Below the pieces are notes generated by a model. The model ran no database searches. It was not told where the DNA came from and saw only the letters and a program-made list of their open reading frames with translations. A DNA stretch of 64,000 nt. It comes from Lachnospiraceae bacterium. GTDB lineage: Bacteria > Bacillota > Clostridia > Lachnospirales > Lachnospiraceae. The stretch's first letter is position 1; each line of letters starts with the position of its first letter. A program made the position numbers and the translations under genes. Shown here in pieces: positions 43,785-52,776 of the stretch. Location of the stretch: assembly GCA_024699325.1 (NCBI GenBank), contig JAILPS010000020.1, positions 36,354-100,353 on the forward strand, given 5' to 3'.

Positions 43785-44438
43785 TTATCTTTCCCATTTA
43801 ATATTTTGTTTATGAACCTCAGCTGGCATCCCATATGCCAAGCACGCATCCGGAATATCTCTTGTGATTAATGCGTTCGCCCCAATAACCACGCCTTCGC
43901 CTATATTAACCCCCTTCATAATAGAAACATTCATTCCGCACCACACATGTTTACCTATTACTACCGGCGTAGCCTTATAGATTCCATTCAGTTTATGCCC
44001 ATCGTTATCTCTAATACTTAGATTATTAGCTCCTAAGAATTCTTCACCAATAATTATTGATTTATGACACCTAACAAACGTATTACAATTAAAATAGCTA
44101 TCTGCACCTACTTCCATTGTAGCACCGTCTTTAACAAGAATATCACAATTATACTCAACAATGAACTTGCCTTTTACAATTAGATTACTCTTGTCTAGTA
44201 TTCTGATAATTGAAGGAGCTTTATATGAAATGGCATTTTTATAAGAATAACCATACATAAACTTGCCACCATCTATTATGATTTTTGATCCTTTCTCTAT
44301 ATATAGGGAGGCACCTTTATATATAATTATAATTCCTCCATTTTTTCTTGATACTCTTGAAGAAAAATAATTGTAATACAAAGTTTTAAATATTGAAATT
44401 CTAATTAGTTCTCTAATGATTCTGCCCAATTTCTTCAT
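43785..44438 (-). CDS. Hexapeptide-repeat acyltransferase (maltose/galactoside O-acetyltransferase-like)
   Basis: A 217-residue left-handed beta-helix enzyme with imperfect hexapeptide repeats and the VVIGKHVWCGMNVSIMKGV - IGEGVVIGANALIT active region near the C-terminus. It would transfer an acetyl group from acetyl-CoA to a sugar hydroxyl or, given the WecE-type gene nearby, a sugar amine. I chose ATG 44438 (GGGGGTC ahead) over the in-frame ATG at 44471 that overlaps the upstream stop. Confidence 0.85.
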   Translation of the reverse strand: MKKLGRIIRELIRISIFKTLYYNYFSSRVSRKNGGIIIIYKGASLYIEKGSKIIIDGGKFMYGYSYKNAISYKAPSIIRILDKSNLIVKGKFIVEYNCDILVKDGATMEVGADSYFNCNTFVRCHKSIIIGEEFLGANNLSIRDNDGHKLNGIYKATPVVIGKHVWCGMNVSIMKGVNIGEGVVIGANALITRDIPDACLAYGMPAEVHKQNIKWER

Positions 44439-44460
44439 TTTGGTATGACCCCCGACATAT

Positions 44461-45606
44461 TTACATTTCAATTGATCTTTTTGCTATTTCCATATATGAA
44501 AAGTTCTTCATCCCCTCATCTACAGCTATCTTCTTCATCACCTTATAATGTTCAGGGTTCTCAACAATGTATTCTATCTTCTTGACTAATTCTTCTGTAG
44601 AATCATTCTCCAAGAACTCCACATTGCCTCCTACATCTATATGATGAGTTCCTGACCAATCTTTAACAAGCATAGGAATCCCCTGTGAAGCAACTTGTTC
44701 CCAAAAAACAGAATGCCTTCCTGGAAAAACAACTAAATCAGCAGCTGCAAAGTAGTTATATGATTCTTCCGGTTGTATCCAACCAATATATTTTACTTTT
44801 TCTCCATCTACCAGTTCAGCTACTTTGTTTTTTAATTCTTCAGCTACAGAGCCAAAAACTATAAGTTTTACTCTATTATTACACTTTTTTACAGCCTCCA
44901 TTAAAAGAAGCGTCTGAGTCTTAAACTTATCTATTTTCCCTCCTGTTACTATAAGAAAATCTTTGTTATCTATATTATATTTTGACCTTATAGCCATAAT
45001 GCTGTCATCTGTTCCCGCAGATTTAATATAATCATCATCTCCACCCATCACAAGAAGTTCACATTTTTCTTTGGGCAAATGATATAAGTCAACAAGAAAA
45101 TCTACTCTAGCTGGAAGAACACCATAGAACTTTGTTGTATATGGTTCTAGCACATGAGCTGTATGTCTCCAAAAAACCTTATGAAGGATGTTTTTAGATA
45201 ACCAATTAGTAGCACTATTTGAATAATCGCAATGATTATCTACATACATTTTTACATTTGGATTGTGCTTGACATATTTAGCAACGACACTAGCATCCAT
45301 AAACTGCGGCCCATGCACAAAAAGAATGTCCGGCATAAACTGATTTAGTATATCCTCAGTGTTTTTATACCAAATCAATTTATTTCCTATATTTCTTTTT
45401 TCTGGCATACGTATAACATGGACTCCATCTTTATTGATATAATCAGTGTCTTTAGAAATACTTATTTTACCTTGAACATATTCTTTTGGAATGCATATCA
45501 ATGTCACATCATATCCTAATCTTGCATGATATTTTGATAATAGGTTCTCCTGATATGTCCAACCCTCATTATATGCGCCAACATAGCATACATGCAATAT
45601 TTTCAT
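44461..45606 (-). CDS. Family 4 glycosyltransferase
   Basis: A 381-residue GT-B enzyme. It opens MKILHVCYVGAYNEGWTYQE and has VTGGKIDKFKTQTLLLMEA, then FPGRHSVFWEQVASQGIPML as the donor site near residue 295. It starts one base after the aminotransferase stop codon. Confidence 0.88.
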   Translation of the reverse strand: MKILHVCYVGAYNEGWTYQENLLSKYHARLGYDVTLICIPKEYVQGKISISKDTDYINKDGVHVIRMPEKRNIGNKLIWYKNTEDILNQFMPDILFVHGPQFMDASVVAKYVKHNPNVKMYVDNHCDYSNSATNWLSKNILHKVFWRHTAHVLEPYTTKFYGVLPARVDFLVDLYHLPKEKCELLVMGGDDDYIKSAGTDDSIMAIRSKYNIDNKDFLIVTGGKIDKFKTQTLLLMEAVKKCNNRVKLIVFGSVAEELKNKVAELVDGEKVKYIGWIQPEESYNYFAAADLVVFPGRHSVFWEQVASQGIPMLVKDWSGTHHIDVGGNVEFLENDSTEELVKKIEYIVENPEHYKVMKKIAVDEGMKNFSYMEIAKRSIEM

Positions 45607-45607
45607 G

Positions 45608-46744
45608 TCAACTTCTATCCTCAAAAAACTCTATTGTTTTACTAATAACCTTATCTTGATCTATCTCTGAAAGATTATAGTACATAGGCAATCGTACCAG
45701 CCTATCACTTTCTGATGTTGTATACACGTCAATTCCGTCAAATCTTCCGAATTTCAATCCTGCTGGAGCGCTATGTAGTGGTACATAATGGAATACACAA
45801 AGTATGTCATTCTCTTTCATAAATTTGATGTATTTTTGTCTTGTATCTAAGTCTTTACATTTTAGATAAAACATATGTGCGTTATGCACACATCCACTAG
45901 GCACTGCAGGAAGTTCAACAATTCCTCTATCCTCTAATTGCTTAAATGCCTGATAATATTTATTCCATGATGCAATTCTATTATTATTAATATCATCTGC
46001 CACTTCTAACTGAGCCCATAAATATGCAGCATTCAAATCGCTCTGTAAATAACTGTCACCAAAGTCAACCCAGTTATACTTAGCAACCTGCCCACGGAAA
46101 AACTGGGCTCTATTAGTTCCTTTTTCACGCAGTATTTCTGCTTTTTCTATATATTGGGGATTGTTAATAACAATAGCACCACCCTCACCCATAGAATAAT
46201 TCTTAGTCTCATGAAATGAAAAACATCCAAAGTCGCCTATTGTACCACATGCTTTTCCCTTATAAGTACTCATAACCGCTTGAGCAGCATCTTCAACTAC
46301 CAAAAGATTATATTTTTTTGCGATGCTCATTATTGTGTCCATTTCACACGATACGCCTGCATAATGAACCGGACAAATAACCTTAGTCTTACTTGTTATA
46401 GCTGCTTCAATTTTAGTTTCATCTATATTCATAGTATCAGGACGGACATCGACAAATACCAAAGATGCCCCTGCTAATACAAATGAATTCGCAGTGCTAG
46501 AAAAGGTAAAACTTGGTAATATAACTTCATCTCCAGGCTTTAATCCGCACAATAATGCTGCCATATCTAGTGCTGATGATCCACTTGTGGTTAACAAAAC
46601 CTTATTTGCATTAAAACGTTTTTCAAACCATTCATCACATCTTTTAGTAAATGGTCCATCACCGCATATCTTATGATTTTCTACAGCCTCTCTCATGTAA
46701 TCAAATTCTTTTCCTACAAACGGTGGTACATTAAAATGAATCAT
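45608..46744 (-). CDS. wecE: dTDP-4-amino-4,6-dideoxygalactose transaminase (WecE/RffA-like)
   Basis: A 378-residue PLP enzyme that matches WecE almost throughout. It shows FVGKEFDYMREAVE, DVRPDTMNIDETKIEAAI, PVHYAGVSCEMDTIM, the PLP lysine in FSFHETKNYS near residue 180, and REKGTNRAQFFRGQV. It converts dTDP-4-keto-6-deoxyglucose to dTDP-Fuc4N. RmlA/RmlB genes for the precursor are not in the window and must be elsewhere. The product would be one building block of the second surface polymer. Confidence 0.9.
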   Translation of the reverse strand: MIHFNVPPFVGKEFDYMREAVENHKICGDGPFTKRCDEWFEKRFNANKVLLTTSGSSALDMAALLCGLKPGDEVILPSFTFSSTANSFVLAGASLVFVDVRPDTMNIDETKIEAAITSKTKVICPVHYAGVSCEMDTIMSIAKKYNLLVVEDAAQAVMSTYKGKACGTIGDFGCFSFHETKNYSMGEGGAIVINNPQYIEKAEILREKGTNRAQFFRGQVAKYNWVDFGDSYLQSDLNAAYLWAQLEVADDINNNRIASWNKYYQAFKQLEDRGIVELPAVPSGCVHNAHMFYLKCKDLDTRQKYIKFMKENDILCVFHYVPLHSAPAGLKFGRFDGIDVYTTSESDRLVRLPMYYNLSEIDQDKVISKTIEFFEDRS

Positions 46745-46758
46745 ACATTACTTCTCCT

Positions 46759-47964
46759 CTAATCTGTCAATAAATCTGTTAATTTTTTATAATACTCTAT
46801 AGAATCATATCTTAATTCTGCATATTTCCGACATGATGAGATAACTGTATCATCTTTCTTTGGAGTATTTAAGATAACTCTAGCTAACTCGTCTACATTA
46901 TCTTTTTCAACAAATGTTCCGTGCTTTTCATCGGCACAATAAGGTATACCCGAAGAATTAAAACCTAAAACCGGAGTTCCACATGATAATGCTTCCAAAC
47001 ATGCTGCCGGAATAGTTTCAGCTGTACTCGTTTGAACAAATAAGTCTCCTAGAGAATAATAAGATGCTAGCAAATCCTGATCTTTAACATATCCAATAGG
47101 ATAATAATTAGATGGGCATATTTTAGTATCCGCTTTAAATCCAACATGAACAAAACTTATATTCTTATTATGCTCTAATAATTTTGCAGCATTAAAAAAA
47201 TTAATACTACCCTTCCTTGCATTTGGAAAAGGTGACACGGTTACTATAATCTTATTATCTAGTGGAATTCCAAGCTCTTTTCTAAGTTCTTCAGTATTTC
47301 TTGGATAATAAACATTTCTTAAATCAACCGCCTCATCTGCGACAAAAAATGTAGCATTTTTACACAGTGCTGATTTTTTTGCCCTCTCAACAGTATACTC
47401 AATTCCCACAAATATACATTGTGGAACTAGTTTGTACATTTTTCTTTTTAATTCAAACATTCTGGTTGAACAATCTATAAACCAACTTTTAGGGTATTCT
47501 TTGTAGTGTGGACATTTTTCACATTTTGTCATAAATTTATTACATTCATAAGAATATGTGCATTTTCCCAAAAAGGGATACTCATCCAGCATAACATATA
47601 TCAGTCTAGTTTTATGCTCACCCAACCACTTAAACAACAATGGTTGATTTAAATAATAGCCATGAATATTTAATAAGCAAACCGCCTCAATGTTTAATTC
47701 TTCAAAGGTCTTTAACATCTTATATGTTGCTAATTTAGAATAAGTTCCTTCCCCACCAAACACACGTGATAATCCACCATGCATACGCAAATCAAAATCA
47801 TTACCAATTCTAATTAAATATGGGTCATTATCCTTTTCCTCGTACTCTCTTCCGTAAAAAATATATGCATTATGTCCCTTTGAACGCATATACTGTTGAA
47901 GACCATATGATATTTTTCCTATGCTCTTATGTTTTGCCAAAGTATTTATTATTGCTATTTGCAT
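46759..47964 (-). CDS. Family 4 glycosyltransferase with cysteine cluster
   Basis: A 401-residue GT-B enzyme. The N-terminus reads AIINTLAKHKSIGKISYGLQ. A cysteine-rich insertion KCTYSYECNKF - KCEKCPHYKEYP lies near residues 133-155, and the donor site region TIPAACLEALSCGTPVLGF is near 330. The cysteine insertion is known from WcaC/AmsD-like glycosyltransferases. Confidence 0.88.
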   Translation of the reverse strand: MQIAIINTLAKHKSIGKISYGLQQYMRSKGHNAYIFYGREYEEKDNDPYLIRIGNDFDLRMHGGLSRVFGGEGTYSKLATYKMLKTFEELNIEAVCLLNIHGYYLNQPLLFKWLGEHKTRLIYVMLDEYPFLGKCTYSYECNKFMTKCEKCPHYKEYPKSWFIDCSTRMFELKRKMYKLVPQCIFVGIEYTVERAKKSALCKNATFFVADEAVDLRNVYYPRNTEELRKELGIPLDNKIIVTVSPFPNARKGSINFFNAAKLLEHNKNISFVHVGFKADTKICPSNYYPIGYVKDQDLLASYYSLGDLFVQTSTAETIPAACLEALSCGTPVLGFNSSGIPYCADEKHGTFVEKDNVDELARVILNTPKKDDTVISSCRKYAELRYDSIEYYKKLTDLLTD

Positions 47965-48011
47965 ATATCCCTCATCTACAATCTAATCAACATTCTGTTA
48001 TAATATCGCTA

Positions 48012-49196
48012 TTATTTCACAATACACTCTATTATTTTAACATACTCTCTAGCATTCTCCACCGGCCCTAACTCCTGCAAGAACTTAGCAGCATTCTCTG
48101 ACTTTCTGCTTCCTTCCCTATATACCTTAAGAATAGCGTTAGCCATAGCCTGTGCATCTCCAGGGGCCACTACAGTCCACTGATCTACTGTGCTAAGTCT
48201 TTTGGCCATATCTGAATCTAAATCCATTGAAACAACCGTCGGCTTCTGTGATAGCAAACATGTAGCTGTCTTGCTGGGCATACATGTATACATTACTCCC
48301 TTAGGAACAGGATTAATATTAATATCCGCAGCACAGTAATTATCCTGAGCATACTCCATAGGTTGAAAACCGAATAAAAGAATATTGGTTAATTCCTCTT
48401 CTTCTATCCTGGCCTTAAACCTCTTAAGACCACTTCCTCCACCTATAATATAGAACTTAATATCAGTCTTATCCTTAAGAAGTTTTGCAGATTGAATAAT
48501 CATTTCGTTATCCATCATCTGACCAATATTTCCTGCATATACGACTCTAAAACCATCTTCTCGTCTAATATTATTTGTTAACAGAAAATGATTGTTTTCA
48601 TCTGGAATATCGTATGGCTCATTCTGATAACTCCAGTTATAAATTACATCTACATCATTTCTTCCTTCTTCCCGAATTGTCTTTGCCAAATCTTCACTTA
48701 TTGTGACTACTCTTGATGCATTCTTGTAGGCATAAGCTTGCAATTTTCTTGCCAAGACAAAAGCAGGATTCCATTTAGACAATTTCCCTATTACCATTGC
48801 ATCTATAGGAAAAATATCTTGAACATTATATACGATTGGAATTTTTAATTTATTAGCAATCTTTATTGGAATAAACGCACTATTATTAGATGCCAAAAAA
48901 ATAGCATCTATGTTATTAAGTCTTTTGATTATCTTGCCAGTTTTTTTGTAATACTGAATACTTTTAATATATCGACTGACAAAATTTGACCTTTTTGCCT
49001 TATTTGAAGGAACATTTATCACATGTAATTTATCTCTGCCAAGTAATTCTTCAGGCAATCTACCATCTTCATATTGTGACTGTACCAAATATACATCATG
49101 TTCTGCTTCTAAAAAGGAATTAACTATAGCTAACATCAAGTGATATGACGAGTACCATTGTTCAAATGATCCCTTCGCCCATATACACACCTTCAT
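48012..49196 (-). CDS. Family 4 glycosyltransferase
   Basis: A 394-residue GT-B enzyme with MKVCIWAKGSFEQWYSS at the start, VYAGNIGQMMDNEMIIQSA in the middle and PSKTATCLLSQKPTVVSMD in the donor region. ATG 49196 follows GGAGG by six bases. That ribosome site lies just past a truncated acyltransferase ORF. Confidence 0.88.
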   Translation of the reverse strand: MKVCIWAKGSFEQWYSSYHLMLAIVNSFLEAEHDVYLVQSQYEDGRLPEELLGRDKLHVINVPSNKAKRSNFVSRYIKSIQYYKKTGKIIKRLNNIDAIFLASNNSAFIPIKIANKLKIPIVYNVQDIFPIDAMVIGKLSKWNPAFVLARKLQAYAYKNASRVVTISEDLAKTIREEGRNDVDVIYNWSYQNEPYDIPDENNHFLLTNNIRREDGFRVVYAGNIGQMMDNEMIIQSAKLLKDKTDIKFYIIGGGSGLKRFKARIEEEELTNILLFGFQPMEYAQDNYCAADININPVPKGVMYTCMPSKTATCLLSQKPTVVSMDLDSDMAKRLSTVDQWTVVAPGDAQAMANAILKVYREGSRKSENAAKFLQELGPVENAREYVKIIECIVK

Positions 49197-49221
49197 CTTT
49201 GATTCCTCCAAATATACTCTA

Positions 49222-49440
49222 CTATTCTTTTATCATAAATAAGGGAACTCCTAATCTACTAAAAACATACAACACCGCCTTAATCGCGGAAATAACCTTT
49301 GAAATATTATTAAATTCCTCTAGTGTTCCCTCATGTGTTTCAAAACTACGACTAAGTGCATGATTAAAAGTAACTGATATAATTGCAACTGTTCTCGCTA
49401 CATCTAACCAAAGAATTCGTTTCTTAACATTAGTATCCAA
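49222..49440 (-). pseudogene. Truncated acyltransferase 3 gene (N-terminal fragment)
   Basis: A 72-codon ORF that matches only the first two helices of acyltransferase 3 proteins (RILWLDVARTVAIISVTFNH and VFSRLGVPLF). It stops right after RLGVPLF, where the family goes on for about 280 residues. It overlaps the end of the LicC-like gene by 11 bases, and the next gene's ribosome site follows the premature stop. It is a deletion remnant, probably without function. Confidence 0.85.
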
Positions 49441-50164
49441 AACGTTCCCTCGCTCTATTTAAATCATCAGCATCATCAACTTCACACCACATATCTTCTG
49501 GCACTTCAACAATCCTTATATCATTTTCTTTCAGATATATTAAACTACCTAACACTTTTTCATAATAACTATTCTCTCCCATATTTTCCACATACCATTT
49601 TATTAATGGAATATATTTAGATACAAATTCCTTAGTAAAGCGGTACATATTTACTGTTTTTCTGGTTTGGCTATAATCAAATCCCTCATTTTGCCATTTA
49701 CCCAAAATTAGTTCTTCAGCCTTATCACCGTTTACTCTAATTACTGTACCATCCATGGTTTGGGGATTGAAGGGACTAACTAATATGCTACATTCTCCCT
49801 GACCTTCCATAAGTTTTTCTATCATATCCTTATGGTAATAGATATCACATTCTAACATTAATAAATCATCGTCAAAATAATCAACAGCTTTATAAAGACT
49901 ATATATATTATTAGTTTCTATGTATCTGGGATTTTCAAAATAATTTATCTTTGCACCATTCCAACTATATCCAATATTATCTTTAATATAATTAGCCATA
50001 TGTCCAACTACAATTCCAATATCGGTAATGCCTAACTCTGTCAAATTGTTAAGTGCATTAACTAACAAGGGGGTTCCATTTACCTCAACCATAGATTTTG
50101 GTATAGTATTAGTTATTGGCTGAAGTCTTTTTCCAAATCCTGCTGCTAAAATCAACGCCTTCAT
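49430..50164 (-). CDS. LicC-like nucleotidyltransferase (phosphocholine cytidylyltransferase type)
   Basis: A 244-residue GT-A nucleotidyltransferase. It has LILAAGFGKRLQPITNTIPKS at the start (shortened), the IETNNIYSLYKA motif of LicC-type enzymes near residue 84, and LLMLECDIYYH as the metal site. LicC makes CDP-choline from phosphocholine; related enzymes use other phospho-alcohols. It is followed in the locus by a LicD-type gene upstream, which supports decoration with phosphocholine or a similar group. No licA or licB is in the window. Confidence 0.85.
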   Translation of the reverse strand: MKALILAAGFGKRLQPITNTIPKSMVEVNGTPLLVNALNNLTELGITDIGIVVGHMANYIKDNIGYSWNGAKINYFENPRYIETNNIYSLYKAVDYFDDDLLMLECDIYYHKDMIEKLMEGQGECSILVSPFNPQTMDGTVIRVNGDKAEELILGKWQNEGFDYSQTRKTVNMYRFTKEFVSKYIPLIKWYVENMGENSYYEKVLGSLIYLKENDIRIVEVPEDMWCEVDDADDLNRARERFGY

Positions 50165-50174
50165 ATCTCTACCT

Positions 50175-51005
50175 TTATTTACGCACCTTTCCTAAATATT
50201 CAGTATAATTTTTTTCAAAATCAACAATTAAATTATCACCATGGTTATATCTTTTATCTTCAGGAGGCAATTCCATATAATTACCATATCCAATCTTTAA
50301 AACTGTATCATAATCTGGAAAAGCCTTAACCTTATATCCTTCAAAGTCAAGTTCTTGTGCTTTCCCATTTATAACACTTATAGGATATATTATCCTTCGT
50401 TTCACCCAAGCTTCTGTACAATACTTCTTATTTTTAGCAAAGCCCATCCAATCCATAATTTTTGCATGCCATTTAATTCTTGTTGATTTTTTTATATGAT
50501 AAAATAGCCATAGAATTTGATAAACTCCAACATATTTTTTATAATCAACCAAAAACTCATCTCTTTGGAATAGTCTCATTATATCCAAAAGTTTCCTTTT
50601 AAATTTGTATTCCAAACCTTTTCCTATTTCCATCAACGGAAATATATCCACCCAAATCCCCTGATGCATATTTACATTAGAATGTTCTGGATGCATCAAA
50701 GTAGTACCATTAAGCCTAACTCTCGCATAATTATTACTATAATTCTCATCGTTTTCAAATGTTTGAACGAAAAATTTATCGCCTAATTTAGACTGACCTA
50801 TTTCTAAAAATCTTTTATAATCCTTATATGGCATAGTGATATCAACATCATCATCCCATGGTATAAACCCATGATGTCTTACAGCACCTATCAGTGTTCC
50901 AGAACTCAAATAATATGTGATATTCTCCTCATCGCATACCCTTGCTATCTCCACTAACATTGCTGTTTCAATATTTTGTAATTTTTTCAGAGTTGTATTA
51001 TCCAT
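50175..51005 (-). CDS. LicD family phosphotransferase
   Basis: A 276-residue protein with the LicD core YYLSSGTLIGAVRHHGFIPW and DDDVDITMPYKDYKRF in the first 75 residues. LicD proteins transfer phosphocholine or other phospho-alcohols from a CDP donor to a glycan. It lies 10 bases from the LicC-like gene and 3 bases from the TagF-like gene. The three with TagD form a compact module for phosphate-linked substituents. Confidence 0.9.
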   Translation of the reverse strand: MDNTTLKKLQNIETAMLVEIARVCDEENITYYLSSGTLIGAVRHHGFIPWDDDVDITMPYKDYKRFLEIGQSKLGDKFFVQTFENDENYSNNYARVRLNGTTLMHPEHSNVNMHQGIWVDIFPLMEIGKGLEYKFKRKLLDIMRLFQRDEFLVDYKKYVGVYQILWLFYHIKKSTRIKWHAKIMDWMGFAKNKKYCTEAWVKRRIIYPISVINGKAQELDFEGYKVKAFPDYDTVLKIGYGNYMELPPEDKRYNHGDNLIVDFEKNYTEYLGKVRK

Positions 51006-51008
51006 ATT

Positions 51009-52157
51009 TCACCCTCCAAAAGTAGTACTCACACATTTTTCCGTTGCTCCGACACCATACTGTACAAATTCATCTCTAAATCGTTTAGTGTTGTTGCACT
51101 CCATATCATAATCCATATTATTAATTCTAGACAACAACTCTTCTTCGGTTCTGCAACTCTTGTTTGGATATTTTTCATCCATGTTGAAATACGTTCCTCG
51201 TTCAGCTAGATAACTGTCATAATCATAAGCATAGCATAATATCGGCTTACATAGTACAGAAAAATCAAATGCTATCGCAGAATAATCTGTAATAAGCATA
51301 TCAGCTGCTATCATAAGATCATTAACTGCCGGATAATCGGATGCATTTCTCACGAAATAATCATACTCTATACCTAAAACTTTTGTTGTCTGATGATGTG
51401 CCCTAAAAAGAATCACATAATCATCTCCTAACGACTTCTTCCATTCGTCAAAATGAATAGGTGGTTTAATAGCATATGACTTACCACCATCTGTTGATTC
51501 TCTCCATGTTGGAGCATATAATATAACCTTCTTGCCTTCAGGGATACCCAGTTTTCTTCGCATCTCCTGCTTCTTAGCATCATCTGCCAACCATAATTCT
51601 TCATTACGTGGCATTCCACACTTAAGATAACTTTCTGACTTTGCGTTAAAAGCGGATTTAAATACTTTCTCATCATAGTCACCTGACACAGTCAGATAAT
51701 TAACAGTATCAAAGTTATAGTCTTTACGTCCTGGACAATCATTACCAATGTATTTGAGGGCAATTCCATGCCATGTATTTAAGTATATCTGACCCTTCTT
51801 TTTGAACTTAAGGCCTCGCTCAATGTTGGTATTTGTTATCCAATATTTTGCTTTAAGAGCCGTTTTAAAGTACGCAGGAGTATCAATCCGTACAGCATTT
51901 AGATGCGGAAAATCTTCCGGATGCTCAAACGCCCATACGCATCGATACTCCTTGTATTCTTGATGATTTTGCATGTAATCATATATAGTCTTAGGACTAT
52001 CATTAAAATTTTTTCCCATAAAAGAGACAAATATAACCAACTTTTCGTCTGTTTTCAGAAACAATCCCCATATTTTAAATACAAAGCTCATAATAATAAC
52101 ATATAATTTCTGAATCACTTTATTGTGTTTTAGTATGTATATTAGTCTATTTCTCAT
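51009..52157 (-). CDS. CDP-glycerol glycerophosphotransferase (TagF/TagB family)
   Basis: A 382-residue membrane-associated enzyme. An N-terminal amphipathic/hydrophobic stretch (residues 15-35) is followed by YLNTWHGIALKYIG, ILYAPTWRES and ITDYSAIAFDFSVL, the signature segments of the family. It transfers glycerol phosphate from CDP-glycerol. At 382 residues it is of TagB/primase-like size rather than the long polymerase TagF, so one or few additions are more likely than a long poly(glycerol phosphate) chain. Confidence 0.92.
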   Translation of the reverse strand: MRNRLIYILKHNKVIQKLYVIIMSFVFKIWGLFLKTDEKLVIFVSFMGKNFNDSPKTIYDYMQNHQEYKEYRCVWAFEHPEDFPHLNAVRIDTPAYFKTALKAKYWITNTNIERGLKFKKKGQIYLNTWHGIALKYIGNDCPGRKDYNFDTVNYLTVSGDYDEKVFKSAFNAKSESYLKCGMPRNEELWLADDAKKQEMRRKLGIPEGKKVILYAPTWRESTDGGKSYAIKPPIHFDEWKKSLGDDYVILFRAHHQTTKVLGIEYDYFVRNASDYPAVNDLMIAADMLITDYSAIAFDFSVLCKPILCYAYDYDSYLAERGTYFNMDEKYPNKSCRTEEELLSRINNMDYDMECNNTKRFRDEFVQYGVGATEKCVSTTFGG

Positions 52158-52198
52158 ACTGTTTTTATCTCCCTTATCGCAGTTAAAGCTATATATAT

Positions 52199-52651
52199 CT
52201 ATTGTGGATCCGTGTTAATATCGTCATGACTTGTCTTAGTTTCACCATCAACAGCGGCTGCATCATATAAATCCTTTTTAATCTGACTGCTACTTATTTC
52301 TGGTGTTCTAGGCAGATATACTACCTCCACGCCCTCTTCCTTAAGAAAGTCAAACTTACCCTTCCAATCGTCTCCCATAACAAAAGTATCGATATGATAC
52401 TCGTGCATATCTGATCTCTTCTGCTGCCAATTTTCCTCTGGAATAACTAAATCAACATATCGTATAGCTTCAAGAAGTGCTTTTCGCTGCTCATATGTAA
52501 AATATGTCTTCTTGTGTTTCTCATTCCAATTGAATTCATCAGAAGAAACCACAACAATAAGATAATCACCAAGTGCCTTAGCTCTCTTTAATAGATTGAT
52601 ATGTCCATAATGTAACAGGTCAAACGTTCCGTATGTAATTACTCTTTTCAT
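52199..52651 (-). CDS. tagD: Glycerol-3-phosphate cytidylyltransferase
   Basis: A 150-residue cytidylyltransferase with the HxGH motif in YGTFDLLHYGHINLLKRAK, RTPEISSSQIKKDL for CTP binding, and a Ser/Thr/Asp-rich tail. It makes CDP-glycerol for the TagF-like enzyme encoded 41 bases downstream. The start ATG 52651 follows GGAGGAGAAG; 13 codons further upstream are in frame but lack a ribosome site. Confidence 0.93.
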   Translation of the reverse strand: MKRVITYGTFDLLHYGHINLLKRAKALGDYLIVVVSSDEFNWNEKHKKTYFTYEQRKALLEAIRYVDLVIPEENWQQKRSDMHEYHIDTFVMGDDWKGKFDFLKEEGVEVVYLPRTPEISSSQIKKDLYDAAAVDGETKTSHDDINTDPQ

Positions 52652-52776
52652 TTCTTCTCCTCCTGTATTACCAATGCAGTATGGTCTCAATAACGAGTCT
52701 TTATTTCAATTTTATAATCTATGTGCATCATGAATTAAAGCCGGATTAATCATTTGTATTAAAAAACATGTCCATA

